From contig CACYYS010000003.1 in the NCBI GenBank assembly GCA_902778725.1, positions 1-55,624 of the forward strand: a stretch of DNA of 55,624 bases. Direction: 5' to 3'. A model generated the notes under the pieces. The model saw nothing but the letters and a program-made list of their open reading frames with translations. It was not told the origin of the DNA and did not search any database. Positions 33,837 through 41,661 of the stretch are shown piece after piece. Within the stretch, counting starts at the first letter, position 1; each line of letters begins with the position of its first letter. Origin of the DNA: an uncultured Ruminococcus sp. GTDB lineage: Bacteria > Bacillota > Clostridia > Oscillospirales > CAG-272. Both the position numbers and the translations under genes were made by a program.

Positions 33837-35336
33837 TCAGTAGGAGTATTTTTCTTCAAACTCCGCTATAGAGAACGTTGATTCGAAATAGGGGGAGAGC
33901 TGCTCGATGTAATCGCGGGTAAGGGGAACGTAACGTCGCGCGGTCAGACCCCATCGGGAAGTCAGTTGCACATCGATCGGGACGTAGACGGTCTTATCGT
34001 AATCGGGATTGTCATTTGCCTTATCCCACTGCTCCAGCACCTTCAAAAGGAGCTGACGGTCGAGCTGTCCGGCCGGGACCGGATCGCCGTGCTGGAAGGA
34101 GATCTTCGCCACGTTGTCCGCGGTAAAGCGGTAGTTTCCCGTCAGGTTGCAAAGGATCGCCGCAAGCAGAAAAACGGCGAGGAGGATCGCGGTGAAGACG
34201 AGGAGACGCTTCGGCTTGTAGAAGGCCTTTTTCGGCGTCCGGTAGATCATCAGGTTGAGGATCACCGTGCCGAAGACGACGCCGAAGACGGCGCCGAAGA
34301 AGAAGGAGATCAGCGAGTTGAAGAGCAGCCCTTCAAAGAAGAGCCCGAAGGCGGCGCCGCAGGAAACGAGGATGCTGTACTTGATCACCTCTCCGACGCG
34401 CGGGAAGGCGAAGGTCTCGCCCGCGTTCTCCGCCGGGCGGCGCCGGTGGATCAGCAGCGCGGCAAGAAGGAGCAGGAGCGGGATCACGATCAAGAGGACC
34501 GTTTCCGCCGCCGGCAGCGAGACGCGCTGCATACACTCCGCAAACGACCGCTCCCGTTCGCCGTCCGCTCCGTAGATCCACCTGCGCGTCTGGTTTTCCG
34601 CCTCCTCAAAGAACCGGGCCGCGATCGCCGCCGGAGAGGAGCGCTTGATGATCTGCCAGTAAAGACCGTTGCTCTTGAAGAAGACAAACGACCTTCCGCT
34701 CGGCAGGAACTCTTCCGTCAGGAGCTTGGCAAGGCCGAGATGGACCGGAACGAGAAGGAAGAGATACCCGGAGAGGAGCAGGGTGCCGATCTTGTTCGAG
34801 GTGAGCGAGGCGGCAAAGACGCAGACGGCGTAGGTCGCAAAGCAGAAGAGGAGCGCGTACCCCGTATAGGCAAAGAGCATCGGGAGGATCGGCCCGACGC
34901 CGACGGGGGAGGTCAGCAGCATCGCCAGCACCAGAAGGAAGTTCACAAGATATCCGGGAAGCGGAGCAAGGAACCCCGCAAGCGTCCTCTGGCAGAAGAG
35001 CCGGTCGCGGCTGACCGGGAGCGCGCAGTAATAGTAAGCGCTTTTCCGGTCGGAATAGACGCCGAAGACGAGCGCCGCCGAGAGGGCGGCGAGCGCCATC
35101 AAGAAGAACGTCGATACGCTGACGATCCCTAAGACCGACTCAAAGAGAGAATAGGTCTTTTCCAGCTCCGTCACGTCGGACCCGGCCCACCGTTCGGAAA
35201 CGGCGGAGAGCGCCGGCACCGACATCGAGAGGAAAAAGATGAGCGCGGAGAGGATCAGCACCGTCTTCTGGGAGAAAAATTGCCGCCAGAAGAAGGGGAT
35301 CCGGCGCGTTTTATTCAAGGAACGATCCGCTGTCAT
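33837..35336 (-). CDS. ABC-2-type permease subunit, YtrC/D-like, 499 aa
   Basis: Large membrane protein with about 11-12 hydrophobic segments, including FGVYSDRKSAYYYCALPVSRDRLF in the loop after segment 2, a pattern typical of ABC-2 permeases that act with short ATPases. The last 70 residues are hydrophilic. ATG 35336 is supported by GGAGG 9 bases upstream and overlaps the ATPase gene by 26 bases. Regulator, ATPase and permease form a three-gene operon like ytrABC of Bacillus, where the transporter responds to cell-envelope stress. The substrate is unknown. Confidence 0.85.
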   Translation of the reverse strand: MTADRSLNKTRRIPFFWRQFFSQKTVLILSALIFFLSMSVPALSAVSERWAGSDVTELEKTYSLFESVLGIVSVSTFFLMALAALSAALVFGVYSDRKSAYYYCALPVSRDRLFCQRTLAGFLAPLPGYLVNFLLVLAMLLTSPVGVGPILPMLFAYTGYALLFCFATYAVCVFAASLTSNKIGTLLLSGYLFLLVPVHLGLAKLLTEEFLPSGRSFVFFKSNGLYWQIIKRSSPAAIAARFFEEAENQTRRWIYGADGERERSFAECMQRVSLPAAETVLLIVIPLLLLLAALLIHRRRPAENAGETFAFPRVGEVIKYSILVSCGAAFGLFFEGLLFNSLISFFFGAVFGVVFGTVILNLMIYRTPKKAFYKPKRLLVFTAILLAVFLLAAILCNLTGNYRFTADNVAKISFQHGDPVPAGQLDRQLLLKVLEQWDKANDNPDYDKTVYVPIDVQLTSRWGLTARRYVPLTRDYIEQLSPYFESTFSIAEFEEKYSY

Positions 35337-36210
35337 AGCCTCTTGCCTCCATTTCCGCAATAAAGATTTCCTCCAGCGTGAGGGGGATCAGCTCAAAGTA
35401 GAGCGGGGAGAGGGAGGAGAAGTAGGCGCGCACCGCCTCCTCCTCGCCGCCGACCACCGCCGTGATGAAGTTGCCGCGGCCGGTGATCCGGACAAAATGC
35501 AGCCCCTCGCACCGGATCCGCTCCGGCAGCTTCTCAAAGCCCGCCTGCACGGTGTGCAGCTGGCTTTTCAGCTCGTCGATATCGCTCTCAAAGAGGATGC
35601 CGCCCTTGTGCAGCAGCCCGATGTGGTCGCAGATATCCTCCAGCTCCCGCAGGCTGTGCGAGGCGATCACCGCCGTCATCTTCCGCTCCGCCACCTCGCG
35701 GGCAAAGAGTTTTTTCACCATTTCCCGCATCACGGGGTCGAGCCCGTCGAAGGTCTCGTCGCAGAAGAGCCAGTCGGGATGGGCGGCGAGTCCGAGCAGG
35801 ATCGCCGTCTGCTTCTGCATGCCCTTGGAGAAGGACTGGATCTTCCGCTTCTCCGGCAGGTTGAACATCCGCGCAAGCTGCAGCGCTTCCGCCACGTTAT
35901 AGCGCGGGTAGAGGGAGGAGAGGAATTTTGCGTTTTCCTCGATATCCGAGCCGGGGAGGAAGAACTGATCGTCGGAGATATAAAAGATGCGTTCTTTCAC
36001 GTCCGGGCGATCCCATACCGGGATGCCGTCGTACTTTACCTCGCCCGTGTCGGGGCGCAGGATGCCCGCCATCACGCGCAAAAGGGTCGATTTGCCCGAG
36101 CCGTTCGAGCCGATCAGCCCGAAGATCGAGCCCTCGCCGATGCGGGCGGTCACCTTGTCGAGCGACTGCACGTCGCCGAAGGTCTTGGAGATGCTTTGGA
36201 TCGCGATCAC
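35311..36210 (-). CDS. ABC transporter ATP-binding protein, YtrB-like
   Basis: 299 residues. It carries Walker A GSNGSGKST, a Q-loop region (YISDDQFF), signature-type QSFSKGMQKQT and Walker B DWLFCDETFDGLD, then an H-loop (VIASHSLRELE). Start: GTG 36210 overlaps the regulator stop (GTGA) and has GGGAGG 10 bases upstream, inside the regulator's last codons. The ATG at 36228 has no usable ribosome binding site, so I choose the shorter protein. It energises the adjacent permease and is co-regulated by the GntR protein. Confidence 0.9.
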   Translation of the reverse strand: MIAIQSISKTFGDVQSLDKVTARIGEGSIFGLIGSNGSGKSTLLRVMAGILRPDTGEVKYDGIPVWDRPDVKERIFYISDDQFFLPGSDIEENAKFLSSLYPRYNVAEALQLARMFNLPEKRKIQSFSKGMQKQTAILLGLAAHPDWLFCDETFDGLDPVMREMVKKLFAREVAERKMTAVIASHSLRELEDICDHIGLLHKGGILFESDIDELKSQLHTVQAGFEKLPERIRCEGLHFVRITGRGNFITAVVGGEEEAVRAYFSSLSPLYFELIPLTLEEIFIAEMEARGYDSGSFLE

Positions 36211-36587
36211 TGTTTTGTTCCCTCCCATTCTTTGTCGATCAGGTCGGTCAGTTTTTTCTTTTCGATCGAGCAGAGCCTCGCCCGATGCACCGCCGCCCGC
36301 AGATCCTCGAGGATCCGCTCCTCAAACGCTCCCATCGCCGGGCGGATATCGTCGGAGACGAAGCTGCCCCGGCCGGGCGCGGAAGAGATCAGCTTCTGCC
36401 GCTCCAGCTCGGCATACGCCTTCTGGATCGTGTTGGGATTGATGGCGAGCTCGCAGGCGAGCGAGCGCACGCTCGGCAGCGCCTCGCCCGGCGCCATCGC
36501 CCCGGAGAGGATCTCTTCCCGGATCCCGGCGCAGAGCTGCTCGAAGATCGGGGTGCGGGATTTTACGTCGATCCGGATGTTGCTCAC
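36207..36587 (-). CDS. YtrA-family GntR transcriptional regulator
   Basis: 126 residues, short GntR with winged helix at 1-80. It includes SRTPIFEQLCAGIREEILSG and PGEALPSVRSLACELAINPNTIQKAYAELE, the canonical YtrA-type DNA-binding sequence, then a short C-terminal helix of about 45 residues used for dimerisation. It likely represses the operon until the inducing signal, which in YtrA systems is cell-envelope stress. Immediately upstream are a promoter and a palindrome, so it probably represses itself as well. It overlaps the ATPase gene by 4 bases. Confidence 0.94.
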   Translation of the reverse strand: MSNIRIDVKSRTPIFEQLCAGIREEILSGAMAPGEALPSVRSLACELAINPNTIQKAYAELERQKLISSAPGRGSFVSDDIRPAMGAFEERILEDLRAAVHRARLCSIEKKKLTDLIDKEWEGTKQ

Positions 36588-36609
36588 GGTCTCTCCTTTC
36601 TGTTCTAAC

Positions 36610-36630
36610 TGTTCTAATCGTGTTAGTACA
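36610..36630 (-). promoter_or_regulatory. Candidate YtrA operator
   Basis: TGTTCTAA-TCGTG-TTAGTACA: 8-base arms with 7 of 8 complementary, centre of 5 bases. It overlaps the predicted transcription start of the operon. A further half-site TGTTCTAA(C) lies at 36601-36609. Spacing and arms fit short-GntR operators. Confidence 0.65.
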
Positions 36631-36635
36631 GATAT

Positions 36636-36664
36636 ACTTTACCACAAGAACCTCTCCCTGTCAA
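36636..36664 (-). promoter_or_regulatory. Promoter of the ytrA-like operon
   Basis: TTGACA (36664-36659) and TAAAGT (36641-36636), spacing 17, minus strand. Confidence 0.75.
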
Positions 36665-36777
36665 GAGGGAGAAGAGAAAAAAAGAAAAACGCCGCCGGAT
36701 TTTGAGGGAAAATCGGACAAAGAGACAGGATTTCAAAGGAAAAAGCGGCATTTCCCCGCAAAAACGCAAAAAAACTA

Positions 36778-36806
36778 TTGTAAAAAAGACGGAATGATGT
36801 TATATT
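36778..36806 (+). promoter_or_regulatory. Promoter of the zinc-finger surface protein gene
   Basis: TTGTAA (36778-36783) and TATATT (36801-36806), spacing 17. Leader is about 45 bases. Confidence 0.65.
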
Positions 36807-36855
36807 GAAGTAAAGTGATTCAGGCGATATTCTGAAAAACGGAGGTTTTCTGCCC

Positions 36856-38862
36856 GTGAAAAGAAAAAACTTGCGTATCCTCCCGGCGGCGCTGATGCTC
36901 GCCGTCCTTTTCACCCTCTTCCCGGCGGCCGTGTCCGCAAAGGACATGGAGGAATGTTACCATTGCAATAAGACGGGAAGCTTTACCTGCCCGAGCTGCG
37001 GGAACACCGGCGAGCTCGTGTGCGACGGCTGCGGCGGGAGCGGGCATTGGGTCTGCCCGGGCGAGGAGGGCAAAGGGAAATGCGATAACGGCTACTATAC
37101 CTGCCCGAGCTGTAACGGCGACGGGCTTGCCCGCCCGATTCCCACGGACGGGAACGCCGGTCCGTGCGGTCAGTGCGGCGGCTCCGGCAAGCTGGAGTGC
37201 TGGCATTGCCACGGCGCCGGCGGCGGAGACTGCGACCGCTGCGGCGGCGCCGGGAAGGTCGAGTGCCAAAACGAAAACTGCAAAACAGCGAAGACGATCG
37301 ACTGGAAATGCCCCTACTGCAAGGGGACCGGCTTCCTCGGCGACGGACAGGATTTTCCGCCGGAATGGAACGACGGGATCCATAACGTCCCGGAGATAGG
37401 GGACCATATCATCACCGACCACACAAACTGGCTGGGGTATTATTACGGGACCGGCGAGGTCGACCCCGAGCCGGAGGTGAACCCCGGGCGGGATCCCGCA
37501 ACGGGGCGGGACTACGTCTGGTTCATCGACGTCGGCTCCGGGAGCTGGGAGATAAACGGGCAGACGGTCACGGTGACGAGAAACGGCGCGCCCGTTTCCG
37601 GCACACTTGATGTAAAATATAACGATCCGTTCACGGTAAACGGCGTCACGGACAGGAACTTCCACGTTTACCTTGCGGACGGCGCGGGAGGGAAAACGGA
37701 GCTGACGGCGCTCAACGGCGAGCATGAATACAGCGTGGCAAACAGAACGCAGGGCAGCCCGCTGCCTCCCTTTGAAGTCAGTCTGGTGATCGAGTATATT
37801 GAGGGCAGCGCGCCGTCCGGCCCGGACGGTCCGGAGGATCCGGACGGCCCCGGCGCCCCCGACGAAAAGCAGACGTGGCTTGTGAACTTCGCCGACGGGC
37901 GTTGGAGCGTAGGAGGTTTTTCCGTTACCGCGTATTACGAAGGAAAGACCGTCTCCGGCACAGTCGAGCTCGAGGAGGACGCCGCGATCAAACTCGAGGG
38001 CTTTGACCGGGAGTATCTCTGCGTCTTTGTCAGGGGGGAGGACGGCTTTGCGGCGCAGCTCCTCCCGAACGGGGATAACGAGTTCAGCCTCGGCAGGCAT
38101 TCGCCGGACGACTGCGTGATTCCCGACCGCGTGAGCCTTTGTGTGGAGCGGGTCAACGACGAGGTGCCCCCGGAGTCCGGTCCGGTCGACCCTGCGTTCC
38201 TGCCGCCGGACCGCGAAAACGACTTTGCGATCCCCGCGTCGCCCGAGGCGGGCGAGGCGCTCGCCTCCGCCAGGGTGGCGACGGGCAGGATGACGGAGGA
38301 GGAGCGGCAGCGTTACGCCTCGCTCTCCGACGCGCAGCTCTCCGAGCTCCTCGACGACGTCGCAAGGATCGTTTCCGGCGCCCGGCCGGGCAGTAACGAG
38401 GGCGGAGCGGGCGCTCTGCTCGCGCGGCTCGCCGGGGAGAACGGTTTTGCCTCGCCCGAGGAAGGCAAGCTCTTTCCCATTTATTTTGAGGGGCACCGCG
38501 AGCTCGGCTTCCGGATCCTCGTGACCGTCCGGCTGGGACGGGGCGACCTTTCCGGCGGCGGCGATCTCTTCGTCTACCACCAAAAGGAGGACGGCGTGAT
38601 CGAGGCGCTCGGCCGGGCGGAATATACGACCTATGACGACGGCAGCGTGGAAACGCTCTCCTTCTATACGACCGGCTTTTCCACCTTCTTCACCGCGGCA
38701 AAGCCGTTCGTCGGCCTCCCGGACGCAACGGAGCCGGACGGCTCCGCGGGCGCGGGAGAGGGGAGCGCCCTCCCCTGGGTCGTCGCCGGAGCGGGGTTAC
38801 TCCTCGCGGCGGCGGTCGTCGTTTTGATCCTCCTTCGCAAAAAACGCGCGAAAGCCGAATAA
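36856..38862 (+). CDS. Secreted membrane-anchored protein with DnaJ-type zinc-finger array
   Basis: 668 residues from a GTG start with GGAGG 10 bases upstream. Signal peptide (1-28), then a cysteine-rich array at about 33-160 containing eight CxxCxGxG-type units, for example CPSCGNTG, CDGCGGSG, CGQCGGSG and CPYCKGTG, plus two degenerate ones. This is the zinc-binding motif of DnaJ, normally cytosolic. Two similar beta domains of about 90 residues follow (215-310 and 335-430), then a helical/acidic region with a second beta domain, and a C-terminal membrane helix with a KKRAK tail. No sortase motif. Its role is unknown; it may be a metal- or peptide-binding surface protein. Confidence 0.8.
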   Translation: MKRKNLRILPAALMLAVLFTLFPAAVSAKDMEECYHCNKTGSFTCPSCGNTGELVCDGCGGSGHWVCPGEEGKGKCDNGYYTCPSCNGDGLARPIPTDGNAGPCGQCGGSGKLECWHCHGAGGGDCDRCGGAGKVECQNENCKTAKTIDWKCPYCKGTGFLGDGQDFPPEWNDGIHNVPEIGDHIITDHTNWLGYYYGTGEVDPEPEVNPGRDPATGRDYVWFIDVGSGSWEINGQTVTVTRNGAPVSGTLDVKYNDPFTVNGVTDRNFHVYLADGAGGKTELTALNGEHEYSVANRTQGSPLPPFEVSLVIEYIEGSAPSGPDGPEDPDGPGAPDEKQTWLVNFADGRWSVGGFSVTAYYEGKTVSGTVELEEDAAIKLEGFDREYLCVFVRGEDGFAAQLLPNGDNEFSLGRHSPDDCVIPDRVSLCVERVNDEVPPESGPVDPAFLPPDRENDFAIPASPEAGEALASARVATGRMTEEERQRYASLSDAQLSELLDDVARIVSGARPGSNEGGAGALLARLAGENGFASPEEGKLFPIYFEGHRELGFRILVTVRLGRGDLSGGGDLFVYHQKEDGVIEALGRAEYTTYDDGSVETLSFYTTGFSTFFTAAKPFVGLPDATEPDGSAGAGEGSALPWVVAGAGLLLAAAVVVLILLRKKRAKAE

Positions 38863-38867
38863 AAAAA

Positions 38868-38885
38868 GTCCGCCGCGCGGCGGAC
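38868..38885 (-). terminator. Short palindrome, terminator for the VanY-like gene on the minus strand
   Basis: GTCCGCCGCGCGGCGGAC, a perfect palindrome. On the minus strand it is followed by a run of seven T. Confidence 0.65.
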
Positions 38886-38897
38886 CGGGAAAATCAG

Positions 38898-38935
38898 AAA
38901 ACCGAAGCGGTCCCGGGAGGGACCGCTTCGGTTTT
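38898..38935 (+). terminator. Terminator of the zinc-finger protein gene
   Basis: Perfect 17-bp stem AAAACCGAAGCGGTCCC with its complement, GGGA loop, ending in TTTT. Confidence 0.85.
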
Positions 38936-38939
38936 CCGT

Positions 38940-39833
38940 TCAGTTTTTTTGCAGCTTTTCGAGATACTCCTCGAGGCAGAGGCCGGAGTCGAAGATGCGC
39001 TTGGCGTGATACCGGCCGACAAAGCGGAAGTGCCAGCACTCGAACTGATAGCCGGTGATCTCCTCCTTGCCGCGGGGGAAGCGGAGGATAAAGCCGAACT
39101 TCCAGCAGTTGTCGCGCAGCCAGAGATAGGCGTCCGTTTTTTCAAAGTCTTCCAGCTCCAGATCGGGGCGGTTGTAGACGTTGTGCATATCGGTGCAGAG
39201 CCCGGTCTGGTGCTCGCTCGTGCCGGGCGGAGCGCTGTACGTCTCCACGATCGCGCGCGCCTCCTCCTTGGAGAGGGCGGGATTTTTCGCCATTTCCTCG
39301 GCGATATAATTGTTGTAGAGATAGCTTTGGGTCGCGTAGCTGCGGTAGGCGAGCGTCGCCTTGACGTCGGTGTAGCCGTTTGCGGACAGCTCGGTCAGCA
39401 TCGCGGTGTAGGCGCCGGCGGCGACGGAGGTCATCCGCGCGCGCCACTCCCCGGAGTAGACGGCGTATTCCTGCGGGAGATAGACGAGATCGGCGGGAAC
39501 GGAATCCGCGTCGATCGGGTGCGTCTTGTTGACAAGCAAAAGATACCCGTCCCGGTCGGCGGGCGCCATATAGATCTCGTAAGCGGAGAGATCCGCCTTG
39601 AAGGTCGGTATGATCTCGGCGGGCGGCTCCGTCTCCGGCGGCTCGGTGGCGGGAGGCTCCGTGACGGACGCGGCGGTCTCGGGGATCCGGGTCTCGGGGA
39701 GGGGGAGCGTCTCGCCCGGTCCGGGCGGGACGATCACGGGCGCTTCGGTCTCGGCGGGGATCTTTTCCGTGCAGCCGCAAAGGAGAAGGAGAAGGATCAA
39801 AGCGGCGGTGATCCGTTTCAGACAAGCTTTCAT
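38940..39833 (-). CDS. VanY-like D-alanyl-D-alanine carboxypeptidase (M15B), lipoprotein
   Basis: 297 residues: lipobox LLCGC, Thr/Pro/Glu-rich linker (to about 90), then the peptidase domain. It keeps the zinc motifs GTSEHQTGLCTDM (SxHxxGxAxD form) and ECWHFRFVG (ExWH). The enzyme trims D-Ala from cell-wall stem peptides or may act as an L,D/D,D-peptidase; it works outside the cell. Start ATG 39833 has CGGAG 5 bases upstream. It faces its neighbour lipoprotein gene across a divergent promoter region. No van regulatory genes are nearby, so a glycopeptide-resistance role is not indicated. Confidence 0.88.
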   Translation of the reverse strand: MKACLKRITAALILLLLLCGCTEKIPAETEAPVIVPPGPGETLPLPETRIPETAASVTEPPATEPPETEPPAEIIPTFKADLSAYEIYMAPADRDGYLLLVNKTHPIDADSVPADLVYLPQEYAVYSGEWRARMTSVAAGAYTAMLTELSANGYTDVKATLAYRSYATQSYLYNNYIAEEMAKNPALSKEEARAIVETYSAPPGTSEHQTGLCTDMHNVYNRPDLELEDFEKTDAYLWLRDNCWKFGFILRFPRGKEEITGYQFECWHFRFVGRYHAKRIFDSGLCLEEYLEKLQKN

Positions 39834-39866
39834 ATTCGCTCCGGTAAAAAAGAGATTTCTGCCGTT

Positions 39867-39895
39867 ATTATACGCGCTTTTTCCGGATCCGTCAA
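39867..39895 (-). promoter_or_regulatory. Promoter of the VanY-like gene
   Basis: TTGACG (39895-39890) and TATAAT (39872-39867), spacing 17, minus strand. Confidence 0.85.
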
Positions 39896-39934
39896 GTCCG
39901 GAGGCCAAAGGGATCCGGCGCTCCCGAAAAAAAC

Positions 39935-39963
39935 TTGCTTTTTTTCTTGCAATATGATATAAT
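39935..39963 (+). promoter_or_regulatory. Promoter of the small lipoprotein gene
   Basis: TTGCTT (39935-39940) and TATAAT (39958-39963), spacing 17. The two divergent -35 boxes are about 40 bases apart. Confidence 0.8.
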
Positions 39964-40066
39964 CAAAAGCAAGAGAAGGGAACTTCTCGGAAAGACACGG
40001 GAGCATCCGCTGCGCGCTTCGGCGGCGTTTCCCGCAAAAGACCGGAAGCGCAGAATGGAGAACAAT

Positions 40067-40480
40067 GTGAGAAAAAGAATGTTTGCTCTCCTCCTCGCGG
40101 GGGTGATGCTCTGCTGCGCGCTCGCGCTCGGATCCTGCGGAAAATCGCAGCCCGATCCGGCGGAGACCGCGCCGGAGAGTGAAGGGACGGGAGAACCGAC
40201 GGGCTATCCGGAGGGGAACGTCCAGCGCGAATACGTGTTTGCGGACGGGCGCCTCTTCGTATACGGCGACGCATTCGAGACGGCGCTTCCGGGCGGTCTG
40301 CGTCTGCTCGGGACCGTCCAGATCTCGGACGGGACCAGGGTCCCGGACGTCGATCTCGCGGCGGCGAACGTTCCGCTCGGCGCGGAGATCTACGCGCCCG
40401 CGTCGGGCGCGGCCGACCATCTTTACGTCAGGATCTCCGCCGGGCGCTGCGAGCGCTTCGTACCGGAAAAGGCGTCCTAA
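40067..40480 (+). CDS. Small putative lipoprotein, 137 aa
   Basis: GTG 40067 is taken as start because GGAG lies 6 bases before it and it gives the compact signal MRKRMFALLLAGVML; ATG 40055 (four residues longer) is the alternative. Lipobox ALGSC. The mature part is about 110 residues with an acidic, Pro/Thr-rich linker and a beta-type domain. I do not recognise the family. The gene is transcribed divergently from the VanY-like peptidase. No homologue can be named. Confidence 0.65.
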   Translation: MRKRMFALLLAGVMLCCALALGSCGKSQPDPAETAPESEGTGEPTGYPEGNVQREYVFADGRLFVYGDAFETALPGGLRLLGTVQISDGTRVPDVDLAAANVPLGAEIYAPASGAADHLYVRISAGRCERFVPEKAS

Positions 40481-40500
40481 CCGGATCAAAAAAACAGAGA

Positions 40501-40537
40501 AAGCGGTGCGGCTCCCGGGAGCCGCACCGCTTTTTTC
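40501..40537. terminator. Bidirectional terminator, lipoprotein / S1-domain genes
   Basis: Perfect stem AAGCGGTGCGGCTCC with its complement and a CG centre, A-tract on the left and TTTTTT on the right. Confidence 0.9.
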
Positions 40538-41492
40538 AGAGACCGCCGGAGGGATCCCCGTCAAAGACCGTCCCGATCTCCCGGACGCAGCCGGGCGGGC
40601 TGTACGTCCAGCGCTCGAGGTGTTCCGCCTCCTCGATCGGGAAGCGGGGGACCGTCCTTCCGGCGTTTTCCTTTTTGCAGACCCCGATGATGACGAGTTT
40701 GACCTTCATTTTCTCCGGCAGGATGCTCTTGATGTAGACGCTGACGGCGTCCCCGGGCCGGATCCCCGCGGTCGGCTCGGCGAGCCCGGCGAGGTTGGGG
40801 GTAAGCTCCACAAAGATCCCGTAGCTTTCCGCGCTGCGCACGGTCCCCGTCACCGTCTGCCCGACGGAGAAGAAGGCTGCGTTCTCCTCCCACGTTCCGC
40901 AAAGCTCCCGGCGGGTGAGAAAGAGACGGCCGAACCGGTCGCGGTATTTGACGGCCGCCCGCACCGTATCCCCGACCGCGAGCCGCTCGGAGGGGTGCGG
41001 GATCCGGGAGACGGAGAGACAGTCCACCGGCAGGAGGGCAAAGCACCCGCACCCCACGTCGCAGAACGCGCCGTACTGTTCAAGGTGCGTCACCGTGCAG
41101 TCGATCACGTCGCCCGGCAGGAGACGGTCGATATAGCGCTCCTTGCAGGCGAGCTGCGCCGCGCGGCGGGAGACGAGGAACCGCGCTTTTCCCTTTGCGG
41201 GGGAGAGCTCTCCCAGGATCCGGAAGACCGTCGGCTTGCCGACCCGACCGATCACGGCGATCTCCTTGAATTTTTCCCCAGGCTGGAGCAGGACCGATTC
41301 GCCGACCGGCATCACGCCGACCGCCCCCTCCCCGAGCGCGAGCTCCGCGGTCAGCGCGCTGTCCGCGGACAGCATCGGCGCTTCCAGGAGCTTTCCCGCC
41401 TTCATCGCCTCGCGCAGCGTCTCCGGCGCGGAGAGAGCGGCGCGGTTTTCCTCCGTTTCGCAGAGCTTGCCTTCTGGCAGATATTCTTTCAT
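40536..41492 (-). CDS. S1 RNA-binding domain protein, ribosomal protein S1-like, 318 aa
   Basis: Two S1-type OB domains are visible in the centre, at about 125-195 (DVIDCTVTHLEQYGAFCDVG) and 205-275 (TVTGTVRSAESYGIFVELTPNLAGLAE). The N-terminal third is a different domain (LLEAPMLSADSALTAELALGEG) and the C-terminus is Cys-containing. The length is below that of a true 4-6 repeat S1, so it is better called an S1-like RNA-binding protein than rpsA. Clostridia carry such proteins, often annotated as S1. AGGAGAAG precedes ATG 41492. It is monocistronic. Confidence 0.8.
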   Translation of the reverse strand: MKEYLPEGKLCETEENRAALSAPETLREAMKAGKLLEAPMLSADSALTAELALGEGAVGVMPVGESVLLQPGEKFKEIAVIGRVGKPTVFRILGELSPAKGKARFLVSRRAAQLACKERYIDRLLPGDVIDCTVTHLEQYGAFCDVGCGCFALLPVDCLSVSRIPHPSERLAVGDTVRAAVKYRDRFGRLFLTRRELCGTWEENAAFFSVGQTVTGTVRSAESYGIFVELTPNLAGLAEPTAGIRPGDAVSVYIKSILPEKMKVKLVIIGVCKKENAGRTVPRFPIEEAEHLERWTYSPPGCVREIGTVFDGDPSGGL

Positions 41493-41602
41493 CTTCTCCT
41501 CTTCCTTTCCTTTTTCGTTCTTGATGTCTTGTGACGCTACATAGGTATGCCCGTTTTCCCCGGGGTATGAAATCCGGCGGGAAAAATCCGGAAAAATTTG
41601 GC

Positions 41603-41631
41603 TTGAACATCGGGAAAAACTGTGTTAAGAT
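41603..41631 (+). promoter_or_regulatory. Promoter of the sialidase-like gene
   Basis: TTGAAC (41603-41608) and TAAGAT (41626-41631), spacing 17. Confidence 0.7.
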
Positions 41632-41661
41632 AAAGAAAAGAACGATTGGGAGGATGAAACG

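Noticed and set aside
38940..39833. Vancomycin-resistance locus
   Set aside because: Only one VanY-like peptidase is present; there is no VanA/H/X ligase set or VanRS pair, so a cell-wall maintenance role is more likely.
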